This document shows positions 32,477 to 41,912 of a DNA stretch of 64,000 bases, piece by piece. Below the pieces are notes generated by a model that worked only from the letters and a program-made list of their open reading frames with translations, searched no databases and was not told the origin of the DNA. The position numbers were made by a program, and so were the translations under genes. How positions within the stretch are numbered: position 1 is the stretch's first letter; each line of letters opens with the position of its first letter. The stretch comes from Candidatus Aphodovivens excrementavium (lineage in GTDB: Bacteria; Actinomycetota; Coriobacteriia; Coriobacteriales; Eggerthellaceae): NCBI GenBank assembly GCA_018715935.1, contig DVKR01000010.1, positions 33,074-97,073 of the forward strand. Reading direction: 5' to 3'.

Positions 32477-35074
32477 ATGGGAAGCGACATCACGCGCCGC
32501 ACCTTCGTGAAAGCGGGATCGGCCGCAGCGCTAACCGCGATGGGAATGGGGGCGCTCGGCGCCGCCAGCGGCATTCCCGCAGCCAAGGCGCTGGCCGAAT
32601 CGGCGCCGCCCGAGGGGGAATGGGTGCGCACCACCTGTGCGCCCAACTGCACGGGCGCCTGCGGCATGAAGGCGTTCGTCCATGACGGCCAGATCAAGAT
32701 GATCAGCCAGGCGGCGGACTATCCGTTCGAGCGCTACAACCCGCGCGGGTGCCTCAAGGGCATCTCCATCAACACGATGATCCACGGCTCCGAGCGCCTG
32801 ACCGCGCCGCTGGTGCGCAACGAGCAGACCGGCGAGCTGGAGGAGACTGACTGGGACACCGCGCTGGACGTTGCCGCGCAGAAGCTGCGCGACATTGCGG
32901 AAAAGTACGGCCCCGACTCGATCGGCGTCATCTGGCAGGTTCAAGGCACCGGGCACGTGCAGAAGGGCGCGCTGGTGCGCCTGACCAACATGATGGGCTG
33001 GTCGGCGATCGGCGGCTACGAGCTCAACGGCGACCTGCCGATGTTCTGGCCTGAGACGTTCGGCTGCCAGAGCGAGGAGCTGGAGTCGTACTGCTGGGAG
33101 GATTCGCGCTACACGATGATCTTCGGCTCCAACCCGATGGTCACACGCCTGCCCGACTCTCATTTCCTCAACTACTCGCGCGAGGCTGGCGGCAAGGTGG
33201 TGTGCTTCGATCCCAACTACTCTGCCACCGCCGAGAAGTCTACCGAGTGGGTGCGCATCAAGCCAGACACCGACGCAGCGTTCGCGCTGGCTGCGGCGCG
33301 TGTGATCATCGACGAGGGACTCTACGACCAGCCGTTCTGCAAAAACTTCACCGATCTGCCGCTGCTCATCGACACCGCGACGGGCAAGCGCCTGCTCGCG
33401 CGCGACGTAGCGGGCCTTTCGGCGATCGACGCGCCGGACTACCGCGAGACGTACGTCGCCTGGGACGAGGCGGCCGGTGCGCCGGTGGCGGTGGCCCCCG
33501 AGCATTTGGGCGGCACCGACGCCTACGCGCTCGAGGGCTCGTTCGAGGTGTCGCTGGCGGGAGGCGGCACTGCGGCCGCCAAGACGTCGTTTTCGCTGCT
33601 GCGCGAGAGCCTGGACGCCTACGACGCGGACAGCGCGAGCGCCGTCACCGACGTGCCCGCCGACACGATCCGCCGCATCGCGCGCGAGTGCGCGACGGTC
33701 AAGCCCATGCACATTATCTTCGGCGGCTCGGCCATGCAGTGGCACCACGGCGACCTCAAGGGTCGCGCGTGCGCCCTGCTCGCCGCGCTCACGGGCAACA
33801 TCGGCCAGCTCGGCGGCGGCATCTCCACCTACGTAGGCCAGTACAAGACCCGCTTCAGTACGGCGTCGTGGTTCATTCCGCCGCGCCCCAAGCGCGCCTC
33901 GGCGCCGTTCCACTACGCCGTCAACGGCCGCACCGACACCATGAGCGCGACGTTTCCCCAGGCGGGGCTCAAGGCGCTGGTGGTGGGCTGGGGCAACCCG
34001 TTTGAGCAGCACAACGTGGCCAACTGGCTGCGCAGCGCCAAGGAGTCCGGAGAGCTGGAGTGCGTCATCTGCTTCGAGTTCCAGCACACCAAGACGGTGG
34101 ACTACTCGGACGTGACGTTTGCGAGCGCCAGCTGGTACGAGAAGACTGAGCTGGTCATCACGCCCCTGCACCCGTGGGTGCAGATCATGCAGCCCATGGT
34201 GGACCCGCCGGGGGTCGCGCGGCCTGAGCTGTGGACGTGCAAGGAGCTGGCGTGCCGGATCGACCCGAGCGTGGCCGACATGTGGCCTGAGTTCGGCCCC
34301 GACGAGGCCGAGGACGCCGCAGAGGAGGTGCTGCGCACGCTGCTTGCCAACGGCGGAGATACGATCAACCACATCACGGTAGAAGACCTCAAGGCCGGGC
34401 CGTGCAAACTGGCGCACACCAACCCTGGCGAGAAGAAGGTTCCGTTCTGGGAGCAGATTCACGAGGGCCAGCCGTTCCCGACGGTGTCGCGCCCCAACGC
34501 GCTTGACGTGACGGCCAAGTTCGTCAAATCGGGTCGCATCGAGTTCTACAAAGACGAGGACCGCTTCCTGGAGATGGGCGAGCAGCTGCCCTGCTACAAG
34601 CCGGCGTTCGAGGACACCGAGTACGCCGCCGACCCCGAGGCGCGCGAGAAGTACCCGTTCGCGTACTTGACGCGCAACAGCCTGTTCCGCGTGCACGCCA
34701 CCTACTGCAACAATCCGTTCATGCTGGAACTGCAGAACAACACGCCCAAGGTGTTCATGAACCCCGACGACGCCGCCGCCAAGGGTCTGGCGCAGGGGGA
34801 CGTGGTCGAGGTGTTCAACAGCCGCGGCAAGGTCAACGGCGCGCTGGTAACGGATCCGGGGATGTACCCCGGCCAGGTGATCTTCGACATGGGCTGGTGG
34901 AGCCGCTACACCGGCGACGAGAGCTACAACTCGCTGATCTTCCCCTGGATCAACCCGATTCACGAGATTTACTACGTGTCGAGCGTGTGGTCTCCCAACA
35001 TGGCATGGAACGAGTGCGTATGCGACGTGCGGCTGCTGGAAGCCGGCGGCGCGCGTGAGGAGGTGATCGCATGA
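32477..35074 (+). CDS. Tat-exported molybdopterin oxidoreductase, catalytic subunit (DMSO reductase family)
   Basis: 865 residues with a bis-MGD site and one [4Fe-4S] cluster, acting outside the membrane. The Tat signal has RR at 7-8 (ITRRTFVKAG) and a small hydrophobic stretch. Cys54, Cys58, Cys62 and Cys92 (CAPNCTGACG..NPRGCLKG) form the N-terminal cluster. Cofactor-binding blocks include FGSNPMVTRLPDSHF, VCFDPNYSATAEKSTEWVRIKPDTDAA, FGGSAMQWHHGDLKGRA and the C-terminal TRNSLFRVHATYCNNPFML..NPDDAAAKGLAQGD region. The substrate is unknown; in related gut bacteria such paralogues reduce sulfoxides, catechols and other organic acceptors. Molybdenum ligand not assigned: the relevant loop reads FGCQSEELES. 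AUGA overlap with the next gene. Confidence 0.93.
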   Translation: MGSDITRRTFVKAGSAAALTAMGMGALGAASGIPAAKALAESAPPEGEWVRTTCAPNCTGACGMKAFVHDGQIKMISQAADYPFERYNPRGCLKGISINTMIHGSERLTAPLVRNEQTGELEETDWDTALDVAAQKLRDIAEKYGPDSIGVIWQVQGTGHVQKGALVRLTNMMGWSAIGGYELNGDLPMFWPETFGCQSEELESYCWEDSRYTMIFGSNPMVTRLPDSHFLNYSREAGGKVVCFDPNYSATAEKSTEWVRIKPDTDAAFALAAARVIIDEGLYDQPFCKNFTDLPLLIDTATGKRLLARDVAGLSAIDAPDYRETYVAWDEAAGAPVAVAPEHLGGTDAYALEGSFEVSLAGGGTAAAKTSFSLLRESLDAYDADSASAVTDVPADTIRRIARECATVKPMHIIFGGSAMQWHHGDLKGRACALLAALTGNIGQLGGGISTYVGQYKTRFSTASWFIPPRPKRASAPFHYAVNGRTDTMSATFPQAGLKALVVGWGNPFEQHNVANWLRSAKESGELECVICFEFQHTKTVDYSDVTFASASWYEKTELVITPLHPWVQIMQPMVDPPGVARPELWTCKELACRIDPSVADMWPEFGPDEAEDAAEEVLRTLLANGGDTINHITVEDLKAGPCKLAHTNPGEKKVPFWEQIHEGQPFPTVSRPNALDVTAKFVKSGRIEFYKDEDRFLEMGEQLPCYKPAFEDTEYAADPEAREKYPFAYLTRNSLFRVHATYCNNPFMLELQNNTPKVFMNPDDAAAKGLAQGDVVEVFNSRGKVNGALVTDPGMYPGQVIFDMGWWSRYTGDESYNSLIFPWINPIHEIYYVSSVWSPNMAWNECVCDVRLLEAGGAREEVIA

Positions 35075-35844
35075 GGTATGCGATGGCGGTCGACTTGGAC
35101 CGGTGCATCGGGTGCCGCACCTGCGCGGTGATCTGCAAGGATCACCACGCCCAGCCCGAGGGCATCTGGTGGAACCGCGTGTTCGTGCCGGGCGCGCCCG
35201 AGTACGGCACGTCGGTGCTCGGCGACGACGGGCAGCCGCGGATGGAGTTCCTCCCGGTGAGCTGCCAGCATTGCGAGGACGCGCCGTGCCAGAGCGTGTG
35301 CCCCACCGGCGCCACCTACACCGACGATAACGGCTCCGTGCTGGTGGACTACGAGCGCTGCATCGGGTGCCGCTACTGCATGACGGCGTGCCCCTACGGC
35401 GTGCGCCAGTTCAACTGGGGCCACGCCGAGCCGCTGCCGGGCACCGGCGGCACCGAGTACTCCTACGGGTATCCCGTCGAATACCGCCAGGACGGGCGGC
35501 TGGTGTATATGCCCTCGCGTCCCGAGGGCGTGGTGGAGAAGTGCACGTTCTGCGTGCAATACACCAGCCAGAGGATCGAGCCGGCGTGCTGCGCGGGGTG
35601 CCCCGGCAACGCGCGCATCTTCGGTGACATCGACGACCCCGATTCCGAGATCTCGCGGTACCTGGAAGGACGCGAGACGTATCTGCTGGGCGAGGAGCAC
35701 GGCACACATCCCAAGGTGTACTACCTGAAGTCCACGCGCGGCACCGAGGATGCGGGCGAGCTGCTGTCGTCGTACGGGCTGTCAGCTGTCGGAGCGACGG
35801 ATCCGGCAGCCCAGGGTACCGAAGCTGGGAAGGACGGTGAGTAG
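35071..35844 (+). CDS. Four-cluster ferredoxin subunit (DmsB/NrfC type)
   Basis: Electron-transfer subunit of the same complex, 257 residues, no signal of its own and presumably carried out with the catalytic subunit. Cysteine sets: DRCIGCRTCAVICK, SCQHCEDAPCQSVCP, RCIGCRYCMTACPYG and CTFCVQY..CCAGCPGNARIFG, giving four [4Fe-4S] sites. Its ATG overlaps the TGA of the catalytic gene, a sign of tight stoichiometry. The last 30 residues after KVYYLKSTRG are unstructured. Confidence 0.95.
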   Translation: MRYAMAVDLDRCIGCRTCAVICKDHHAQPEGIWWNRVFVPGAPEYGTSVLGDDGQPRMEFLPVSCQHCEDAPCQSVCPTGATYTDDNGSVLVDYERCIGCRYCMTACPYGVRQFNWGHAEPLPGTGGTEYSYGYPVEYRQDGRLVYMPSRPEGVVEKCTFCVQYTSQRIEPACCAGCPGNARIFGDIDDPDSEISRYLEGRETYLLGEEHGTHPKVYYLKSTRGTEDAGELLSSYGLSAVGATDPAAQGTEAGKDGE

Positions 35845-35846
35845 CC

Positions 35847-37022
35847 ATGGGAGCACTCATATCAAAAAAGCAGCTGTGCGCGCTGATCGCCGCGCTCGTC
35901 GTGACAACTGCGGGCCTGGCTGCCTGGATCGCCCAGCTCACGATGGGGCTTCTTGCCACCACCAACCTGAGCAACGTGTTCTGCTGGGGGCTTCTGATTG
36001 GCATGTTCGCGTTTTGCGTGGGGTTCGGCGCGGGCGGTCAGCTGGCGGCGAGCTACATCGTGCTGTCCAAGCGCCCCGAGCTGCAACGCTTCGCCCTGCC
36101 GGCGCAGGTTGCCGGCCTGGGCGGCGCCATCGGGGCGTCGGTGGCGATCATCGCTGATCTGGGATCGCCCGAGAACATCCTGGCGATGCTTCTGCATCTC
36201 AACGTCGTCTCGCCTTTGGCGTGGGACATGATAACGCTGACGCTGTTCATCGTCGCCTCGGTGATCGGCATCATCGCCCTGGCGCGGCAGTGGAAGTCGA
36301 CGCCCATCTGGATGGCGCTCGGCGCGGTCGCGGCGGTGGCGCTGCAGGTGATCGAGGGTCTGCTGTTCGCGCTGCCGAGCGCTCGCGTCTGGTGGCATAG
36401 CGTCATCGTACCGATAGACTTTCTGATGGTCGCGGTTGTGTGCGGGCTCGCACTCGTGCAGGCGATGTCGGCGGTGTCGGCGCGGCGTGGCGGCGATGAC
36501 GCGATGGCGGCGGTGCGTCGGTTCGGCAGACTGCTGGCACTTGCGATCATCGTGCACGTGGTGCTGGCGCTCGCGGAGCTTGCGATGCTCGCCTTCGAGG
36601 GGACTGCCGCCAGCGCGGCGACGCTTGCCGCAGTTGGCGCGTATGCGCCGTTGTACGCGGCTGAGCTGGGACTTCCTCTTGTCGCTGCGGTGCTTCTGCT
36701 CGTGCGCGCCGGCAAGGCGGGCGCAGGCGAGCTGGGCGTGTATGCGGCGCTGGCGATCATCGGCATGTTCGTGCACCGCCTGATGCTGCTGTACCCGGCG
36801 TTCGCGGCGCCCACGCTGTTCTCTGGGCTGTCCAATCAGCCGTCTGCCGCATGGGCCTACCCGATGTCGACCGGCCTGTACGCATCGTCGGGCGACGCGT
36901 TCGCGATGACGCAGGCCTACCTGCCGTCGCCGGTTGAATGGGCGAGCATCCTGCTGCCCATCGGCTGTGCGGTGGCCGTCGCGCTCTTGGCGCTCGTCGC
37001 GGCAAAAGCGCTGCGCAAGTAA
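35847..37022 (+). CDS. NrfD/PsrC-type membrane anchor subunit
   Basis: 391 residues with about ten hydrophobic helices. It resembles NrfD-family quinol subunits (NVVSPLAWDMITLTLFIVASV, GLEGLLF-like IEGLLFALPSARVWWHS, MLLYPAFAAP) and not the DmsC family. It would take electrons from menaquinol and pass them to the ferredoxin subunit. It starts 2 bp after the ferredoxin stop. The order catalytic, ferredoxin, NrfD matches PsrABC-like complexes. A GC-rich hairpin follows at 37059. Confidence 0.88.
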   Translation: MGALISKKQLCALIAALVVTTAGLAAWIAQLTMGLLATTNLSNVFCWGLLIGMFAFCVGFGAGGQLAASYIVLSKRPELQRFALPAQVAGLGGAIGASVAIIADLGSPENILAMLLHLNVVSPLAWDMITLTLFIVASVIGIIALARQWKSTPIWMALGAVAAVALQVIEGLLFALPSARVWWHSVIVPIDFLMVAVVCGLALVQAMSAVSARRGGDDAMAAVRRFGRLLALAIIVHVVLALAELAMLAFEGTAASAATLAAVGAYAPLYAAELGLPLVAAVLLLVRAGKAGAGELGVYAALAIIGMFVHRLMLLYPAFAAPTLFSGLSNQPSAAWAYPMSTGLYASSGDAFAMTQAYLPSPVEWASILLPIGCAVAVALLALVAAKALRK

Positions 37023-37058
37023 GGCGCTGGCGAATCCAAAGACCCCAATACGCTTAAA

Positions 37059-37088
37059 GCGGGCCGCGGCAACAAAGCCGCGGCCCGC
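37059..37088 (+). terminator. GC-rich hairpin ending the molybdoenzyme operon
   Basis: Perfect 12-bp stem GCGGGCCGCGGC/GCCGCGGCCCGC (37059-37070, 37077-37088) with a 6-nt loop AACAAA. No T-tract follows, but its place between converging operons (NrfD + and rhomboid -) fits a terminator. Confidence 0.6.
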
Positions 37089-37148
37089 CGCTGTGTTAGG
37101 GGGTTCTCTACCTCAGACGCAACGACTCGCTTCGCGTTTTGGGCGCTG

Positions 37149-37964
37149 CTAGCCTGCGAGCAGGTTGGCAGCGACGGTAGGGATGGCGTTGAGGCCCCAC
37201 CAGATAGCGGCAGCCATGCCAACCACCCACAGAACGGCAACCACGGCGCAAACCGGCTTGGGCGTGCGCAGGTTCTTGCTGGGGATCATGAACATGCCGA
37301 TGGCTCCGCCGATGGCGCCGCCGAGATGCCCGCTGATAGAGATTCCGGGTACGAGCAGGCTGTAGGCCACGTTCACGAGGATTACCGCAAGCATGCCTTT
37401 GCTGTAGGCGCTGAGGTACCGGCGGTTTCCGCGTGCGACCACCACCAGAAGCGCCACGGCAACGAACAGGCCAAACACGCTTGTGGAAGCGCCGGCGGAG
37501 ACCGTGATGCCTCCTTCGGCGAACAGCCCCCACGCATACGATGCCACGTTGCCCGTGATGCCGCCTACGAAATACAGCGCCAAAAACCCCGCCTTGCCCA
37601 AAATGCGCTCGAGTACCATGCCAACACTGTAGAGGGCTACCATATTGAAAAGCAGGTGCATCAAATCCATATGCAAAAACATCGGCGTCACGAAGCGCCA
37701 TAGGTCGGCAGGGCCGGTGACATACAGGGGGAACATGGCTCCCATGTCAATGAGCACTTGCGTGGAGATGTCGAGGCGCAGCCCCGAAAGAAGCACTTCC
37801 GCCAGGTAAACAACGACATTGATGGCAACCAGCGCAAGCGTGACGGCTTGATGGCTGTTTCGCTTGAGGAAACCGTCGTTTTTGCGCATCATCCGCTTGA
37901 GCTCGTCTTCGTTGATCACCTCGCGCTGCATTGCGGGCGGCTGCGGGTTGAGCGGTTCGGACAT
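37149..37964 (-). CDS. Rhomboid family intramembrane serine protease
   Basis: 271 residues, six membrane helices after a 35-residue cytoplasmic head. The catalytic dyad is S160 in SAGASTSVFG and H213 in ISGHLGGAIGG; the HMDLMHLLFNM stretch on helix 2 holds the conserved His/Asn. The usual GxSG reads GAST here. Cleaves membrane proteins within the bilayer; substrates unknown. Upstream spacing to the CDF gene is 46 bp on the same strand. Confidence 0.92.
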   Translation of the reverse strand: MSEPLNPQPPAMQREVINEDELKRMMRKNDGFLKRNSHQAVTLALVAINVVVYLAEVLLSGLRLDISTQVLIDMGAMFPLYVTGPADLWRFVTPMFLHMDLMHLLFNMVALYSVGMVLERILGKAGFLALYFVGGITGNVASYAWGLFAEGGITVSAGASTSVFGLFVAVALLVVVARGNRRYLSAYSKGMLAVILVNVAYSLLVPGISISGHLGGAIGGAIGMFMIPSKNLRTPKPVCAVVAVLWVVGMAAAIWWGLNAIPTVAANLLAG

Positions 37965-38010
37965 GCTGCCTCCTTCGGATGCGAAAACGAAACGGCTGTT
38001 TATCGCGTCG

Positions 38011-39189
38011 TTATTGCTGCGAGCTTACGTAGCTTTGGTCGATAGTGATCTTGCAGATCGCCTTAGGATAGCGCTCTACCACCTGTCTGCTTATGCGATT
38101 GCGCAGCTCGTCGTCGGAGAGCGAAAGATCGGCGGGCTTTACGCAGTCGAAGAGCACGTTTATATGGGTGGGGCCGGGAACCGTGCGCAAATCGTGAATG
38201 GACAGGCGCTCGTCTATAAGCTTCACCTGCGCGTCTATCCAATTGCGCATGTCGTTCACTTCGGGATCGTTGGTAACGATGGGGTCGTAGTGCAGCGTGA
38301 CAATGAGCCCGTCGTCGTTTTTGAAGTCCTGTTCGATGTTGTCGATGAGGTCGTGGCTGTCCATAGGGTCGGCTTCCACGGGCATCTCAACGTGCGCACT
38401 GGCGAACTGCCTTCCTGGGCCGTAGTCGTGCACCATCAGGTCATGTGTTCCCAAAACGCCCGGGTAGCTCATGATCTTGTCGTGGATGTGCTGCACCAAT
38501 TCTGGGTCGGGAACCTGGCCAAGCAGGGGGTCAACGGTTTCGCGGACAAGCTGGATGCCGCTCCAGACGATGAACGCGCCCACGGCAAGACCAACCCAGC
38601 CGTCAAGGTCGACGCCGGTGTAAAACGACACGATTGCGCAGACAAGCACTACGCCCGTGGAGATTACGTCGTTGCGCGAATCGACAGCGGTTGCTTCGAG
38701 CGTGGTTGAGTTGATGCGCACCCCGATGGTTCGATTGAAGACCATCATCCAAAGTTTCACGAGGATCGAGAGCACGAGCACGCACACCACAGCTGCGTTG
38801 AACTCGGTGGAAGTTGGGTTGACTATCTTGTCGTAGGACGTCTGCAAAAGCTCGAAGCCAATAAACACAATCAGAATGGCCACCGCAAGGCCAGACAGGT
38901 ATTCGTAGCGGCCGTGACCGTAGGGGTGCTCAGGGTCGGCGGGCTTGCTGGCAAGCTTGAACCCCAGCAGGCTGATGATGTTGCTTGCGGCGTCGGAGAG
39001 GTTGTTGACGGCATCGGCGACGATGGAAACCGATCCGGCGATAAGGCCAATGGCTCCTTTGGCAAGGCAAAGGAGCATGTTGCACACGATGCCCACGATG
39101 CCGGCGAACTGACCGTAGCGCGTGCGCACCCTCGCGTTGTCGGAATTCTGGTACTCCTTCACGAATCGACGTATGAGCCATTCGGTCAT
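38011..39189 (-). CDS. Cation diffusion facilitator exporter, manganese-type motifs
   Basis: Proton-coupled metal exporter, 392 residues from ATG 39189 (AAAGGGAA upstream). Six helices span about residues 30-215, followed by a cytoplasmic metal-binding domain (HDLMVHDYGPGRQFASAHVEMP). The binding motifs are DAVNNLSDAASN in helix 2 and DSRNDV in helix 5. The asparagine-rich helix-2 motif and Asp instead of His in helix 5 are typical of Mn2+ members (MneP/MneS-like), not Zn2+ members. The C-terminal tail is unusually long, about 90 residues beyond the domain. Confidence 0.9.
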   Translation of the reverse strand: MTEWLIRRFVKEYQNSDNARVRTRYGQFAGIVGIVCNMLLCLAKGAIGLIAGSVSIVADAVNNLSDAASNIISLLGFKLASKPADPEHPYGHGRYEYLSGLAVAILIVFIGFELLQTSYDKIVNPTSTEFNAAVVCVLVLSILVKLWMMVFNRTIGVRINSTTLEATAVDSRNDVISTGVVLVCAIVSFYTGVDLDGWVGLAVGAFIVWSGIQLVRETVDPLLGQVPDPELVQHIHDKIMSYPGVLGTHDLMVHDYGPGRQFASAHVEMPVEADPMDSHDLIDNIEQDFKNDDGLIVTLHYDPIVTNDPEVNDMRNWIDAQVKLIDERLSIHDLRTVPGPTHINVLFDCVKPADLSLSDDELRNRISRQVVERYPKAICKITIDQSYVSSQQ

Positions 39190-39294
39190 AATTGCTACGT
39201 TTCCCTTTCGTAAAACGCACCTCCGAACCTGCATGCGAGTGGCAGGCTCGGAGGTGCAGCAGCGGTTCTACACAGACTGCAAGTGTAGCGCTTT

Positions 39295-41475
39295 TCACTC
39301 CGCTTGCGAAAGCAGGGGAGTGAGCGATCCAAGCGCCAGTATGTCGACGCGTCGTGTGGCGCGCGAAATGGTGGTGTACAAGCGGCGTCGCGCGAGGGGC
39401 TCGTCAGGGAACAGCCCTGCGTTGGCGTCGGGAATAATCACGTGGTCGAACTCAAGACCTTTTGCCAGTTCGAGGGTGATAAGAATCACGCCCGTTGCCG
39501 GCAGCACGTCGTTTTTGCCCATCAGGCGGGGGGCGTCGTCTCCCAGTATCGCTTGGATGCGCCGCGCTTGGCTTTTCCAGGGCACTACCACCGCGGCGAT
39601 CCCCTGGTTTTTCTCAGAGAGCTCAACAGCCTCGGCCACGACGGCGCGCAGCGCGCGGGCGTGCTCCTCTTCGGCTTGGTACGCGCTCACGTGGGGCGGC
39701 ACCTCATCGCGCTGTACGGAAGAGACGCGGCCGCGTTCCTCTTCGGAAAGAAGGCTAGCGAACAGGTTGGTGATTGCGGGGGCGGATCGGTAGCTGGTCA
39801 TGAGGAAGCATTCCTCCACGCGGCCGCACGCTTTCTCAAACACCTGCTTCACTTCGGCAAACGAGGCGGTGTTTGGCTTGATGGCCTGGTTCGGGTCACC
39901 CAGAAGCATGAAGTGCGCGCGACGGAAGTAGCGTGCAAGCACGGCAAGCTGAGCTGCCGTGTAGTCTTGCACTTCATCGATCATGACGTATTTTGCCTGG
40001 GGGTTCCCCATGCCGGTAACGGCCATTTTCAGATACAGCCATCCCACGGGCGTGAGCCCTTCGACGTTCAGAAGGCGCATGCCGATGCGGTCGAGGCGCA
40101 GCCACTCGTCGTTTTCCACCATCGCCGTCGCCGCGCCGTAGCGATCTGTCACGAATTTCAGCGTCAACTCGCGCGCCTCGCGCTCGTCTTGCGGGTCGAA
40201 CGGGCCGTTGAACAGGCGAAGCTGCTCGTTGAGAGGCAGCCCCAAAATCTGGTCTTGCACGTCTTCGGAGCCCGCCATCGTTTTGAAGCGGTTTTCCAGG
40301 CGCTCCAGCAGCTCTTCTCGCATGAGCGCGCACAAGTGAGGGTCTGCTTCGATGCGATTGAATTTCTCGCGCACTTGTCGAATCTGCCCGGCAGAGACAA
40401 TGCGCGTTCCCGCTACGGTGATGTCGCGGTAGTCGTTCGGTTCGAATTCCAGGCCAGCGCACGCCATGTCGATCCGCTCGAGCTCTTCCAAAGCGGAGTC
40501 GGCATCTGCTCCGCCTCGCCCGGCGGGTAAGAGGCGTTCGGCAAATTCCGTCCACGTGATGGTGACGGGGTTTCGTTCGCCCAGCTCGGGAAGAACGTTG
40601 TCGATGTAGTGGCGGAACACCGGGTTGGGCGTGATCAGGTAGACTTCACGCGGATCGAGGTCGTCGCGACGTTGGTAGAGCAGATAGGCGATGCGCTGCA
40701 GGAGCACCGACGTCTTGCCCGATCCGGCAATGCCCGACACCAGAAGCGCAGGCACGTCTTCATGGCGAATAACCAGGTTCTGCTCTTTTTGAATGGTGGC
40801 GGTGATGGCCTTCATCTGATCGGTGCGCTGCTGGGAAAGCGACCGCAGCAGCAATGCGTCTTGGATGGCCACCGTGGTGTCGAAATACGCGTTGAGCGTA
40901 TCGCGCTGAATGTCGAATTGGCGGCGCAGCTTCAAATCGCAAGAGATGGTGCGCCCGTTTGAGTGATAGGAGGTGCGCCCGTTGTCTTGGTTGTAATAGG
41001 TTTCTGCCACAGGCGAGCGCCAGTCAACCACCAAACGGCGGTAGTTCTCGTCTGCAATGCCGGCGGTTCCGATGTAGAGCTCTTTAGGCGCATCGGTTGG
41101 CTTGAACTGCAACACCACCTTGGCGAAGTACGGCTGTGCGAGAAGCGTTTGAATGTCTGCCAACCTGCGCGCGTTGGTGTCCTGAGAGATGTTATAGGCT
41201 TCGATCACGCGATTGATGGTTGCCAGCTCGGCCGCCGTTTCCAAGGCTTCGTCGTCTCCGGCGAAGTTGAGCGCTAGTTCGTCCGCCATGTCTTTTTTGT
41301 CTTGGGCAGCCTCGGCTCGCGTTGCGTCGAGCCGCGCCGACAGCGCGCGCCCCATCTCTCGCAGCGTGGCGTATACCTGCGTTAGGTGCTGCTGCTCTTG
41401 CTGAAAGACCGGGTCGTTTTGCGGCGTGTCCGCCGCATCAAAAGCGCCGGGTGTATCCATAGGGCTATCGCTCAC
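39295..41475 (-). CDS. helD: HelD-type UvrD-like helicase/RNA polymerase recycling factor
   Basis: Removes stalled RNA polymerase in Gram-positive bacteria. 726 residues: N-terminal coiled coil (EQQHLTQVYATLREMGRALSARLD..), the family block LYIGTAGIADENYRRLVVDWRSPVAETYY, Walker A GIAGSGKTSVLLQRIAYL, a long insert, motif II DEVQDYTAAQL, LGDPNQAI and the C-terminal YTTISRATRR motif VI. The WRSP block and the coiled coil set it apart from UvrD/PcrA repair helicases. It stands alone on the minus strand. Confidence 0.93.
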   Translation of the reverse strand: MSDSPMDTPGAFDAADTPQNDPVFQQEQQHLTQVYATLREMGRALSARLDATRAEAAQDKKDMADELALNFAGDDEALETAAELATINRVIEAYNISQDTNARRLADIQTLLAQPYFAKVVLQFKPTDAPKELYIGTAGIADENYRRLVVDWRSPVAETYYNQDNGRTSYHSNGRTISCDLKLRRQFDIQRDTLNAYFDTTVAIQDALLLRSLSQQRTDQMKAITATIQKEQNLVIRHEDVPALLVSGIAGSGKTSVLLQRIAYLLYQRRDDLDPREVYLITPNPVFRHYIDNVLPELGERNPVTITWTEFAERLLPAGRGGADADSALEELERIDMACAGLEFEPNDYRDITVAGTRIVSAGQIRQVREKFNRIEADPHLCALMREELLERLENRFKTMAGSEDVQDQILGLPLNEQLRLFNGPFDPQDEREARELTLKFVTDRYGAATAMVENDEWLRLDRIGMRLLNVEGLTPVGWLYLKMAVTGMGNPQAKYVMIDEVQDYTAAQLAVLARYFRRAHFMLLGDPNQAIKPNTASFAEVKQVFEKACGRVEECFLMTSYRSAPAITNLFASLLSEEERGRVSSVQRDEVPPHVSAYQAEEEHARALRAVVAEAVELSEKNQGIAAVVVPWKSQARRIQAILGDDAPRLMGKNDVLPATGVILITLELAKGLEFDHVIIPDANAGLFPDEPLARRRLYTTISRATRRVDILALGSLTPLLSQAE

Positions 41476-41636
41476 GGTACCTCCTCGAAAAAGCGTGTCA
41501 CGGTATTGTAGCGCTCTGCGGACAAGCGCGCGTGAGCATCTTGTAAAGCCTGAAAAGATTCAACGGGTGTGTGAGCGCTTGCTGCCTGCCGCCAATCCGC
41601 CTCCGCGCTCTGGTTTCGGGGCGGCAAAGGTGCGCC

Positions 41637-41852
41637 CTACCGATTGCTTGCCAGCTGATCGTTGACCGCGTCCACGGTAAGGGAGAGGTAGGCCAGTACC
41701 TCTGCGACGAGCGCAAGCGACTCGGCGTCGGCGATATCGGCTATTTTGAGAGCCAATACGACCTGAGCCAGCCCAGCGAGAAGTTCCCTTGCTTCGTCCA
41801 GTTCGTCCACTGCATCGAGATAGCTTGCTATGGTGGGTTTTTCTGCAAACAT
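41637..41852 (-). CDS. Small unknown protein behind an SOS box, 71 aa
   Basis: Unrecognised. ATG 41852 has AAGGGGA at good spacing. The sequence is acidic and mostly helical (TIASYLDAVDELDEARELLAGLAQVVLALKIADIADAESLALVAEVLAYLSLTVDAVNDQL), with no signal, membrane helix or cysteine. A LexA-type box lies about 80 bp upstream with the same layout as the one at the Y-family polymerase, so damage induction is likely. An inhibitor or adaptor role would fit the size but cannot be shown. Confidence 0.65.
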   Translation of the reverse strand: MFAEKPTIASYLDAVDELDEARELLAGLAQVVLALKIADIADAESLALVAEVLAYLSLTVDAVNDQLASNR

Positions 41853-41912
41853 GGTGTCCCCTTGCCTGTCGAGCGCGACCACCGCGAGAGAGCTTGCCCC
41901 CGCAGTTCCTGT

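Noticed and set aside
32531..34963. 810-codon frame antisense to the molybdoenzyme
   Set aside because: Antisense mirror of a gene with unambiguous cofactor motifs; no start signal or known fold.
40438..40448. GGTTCGAAT sequence resembling a tRNA T-loop (also near 23932)
   Set aside because: Inside strongly supported protein genes and no cloverleaf could be drawn around it; no tRNA gene was found anywhere in the window.
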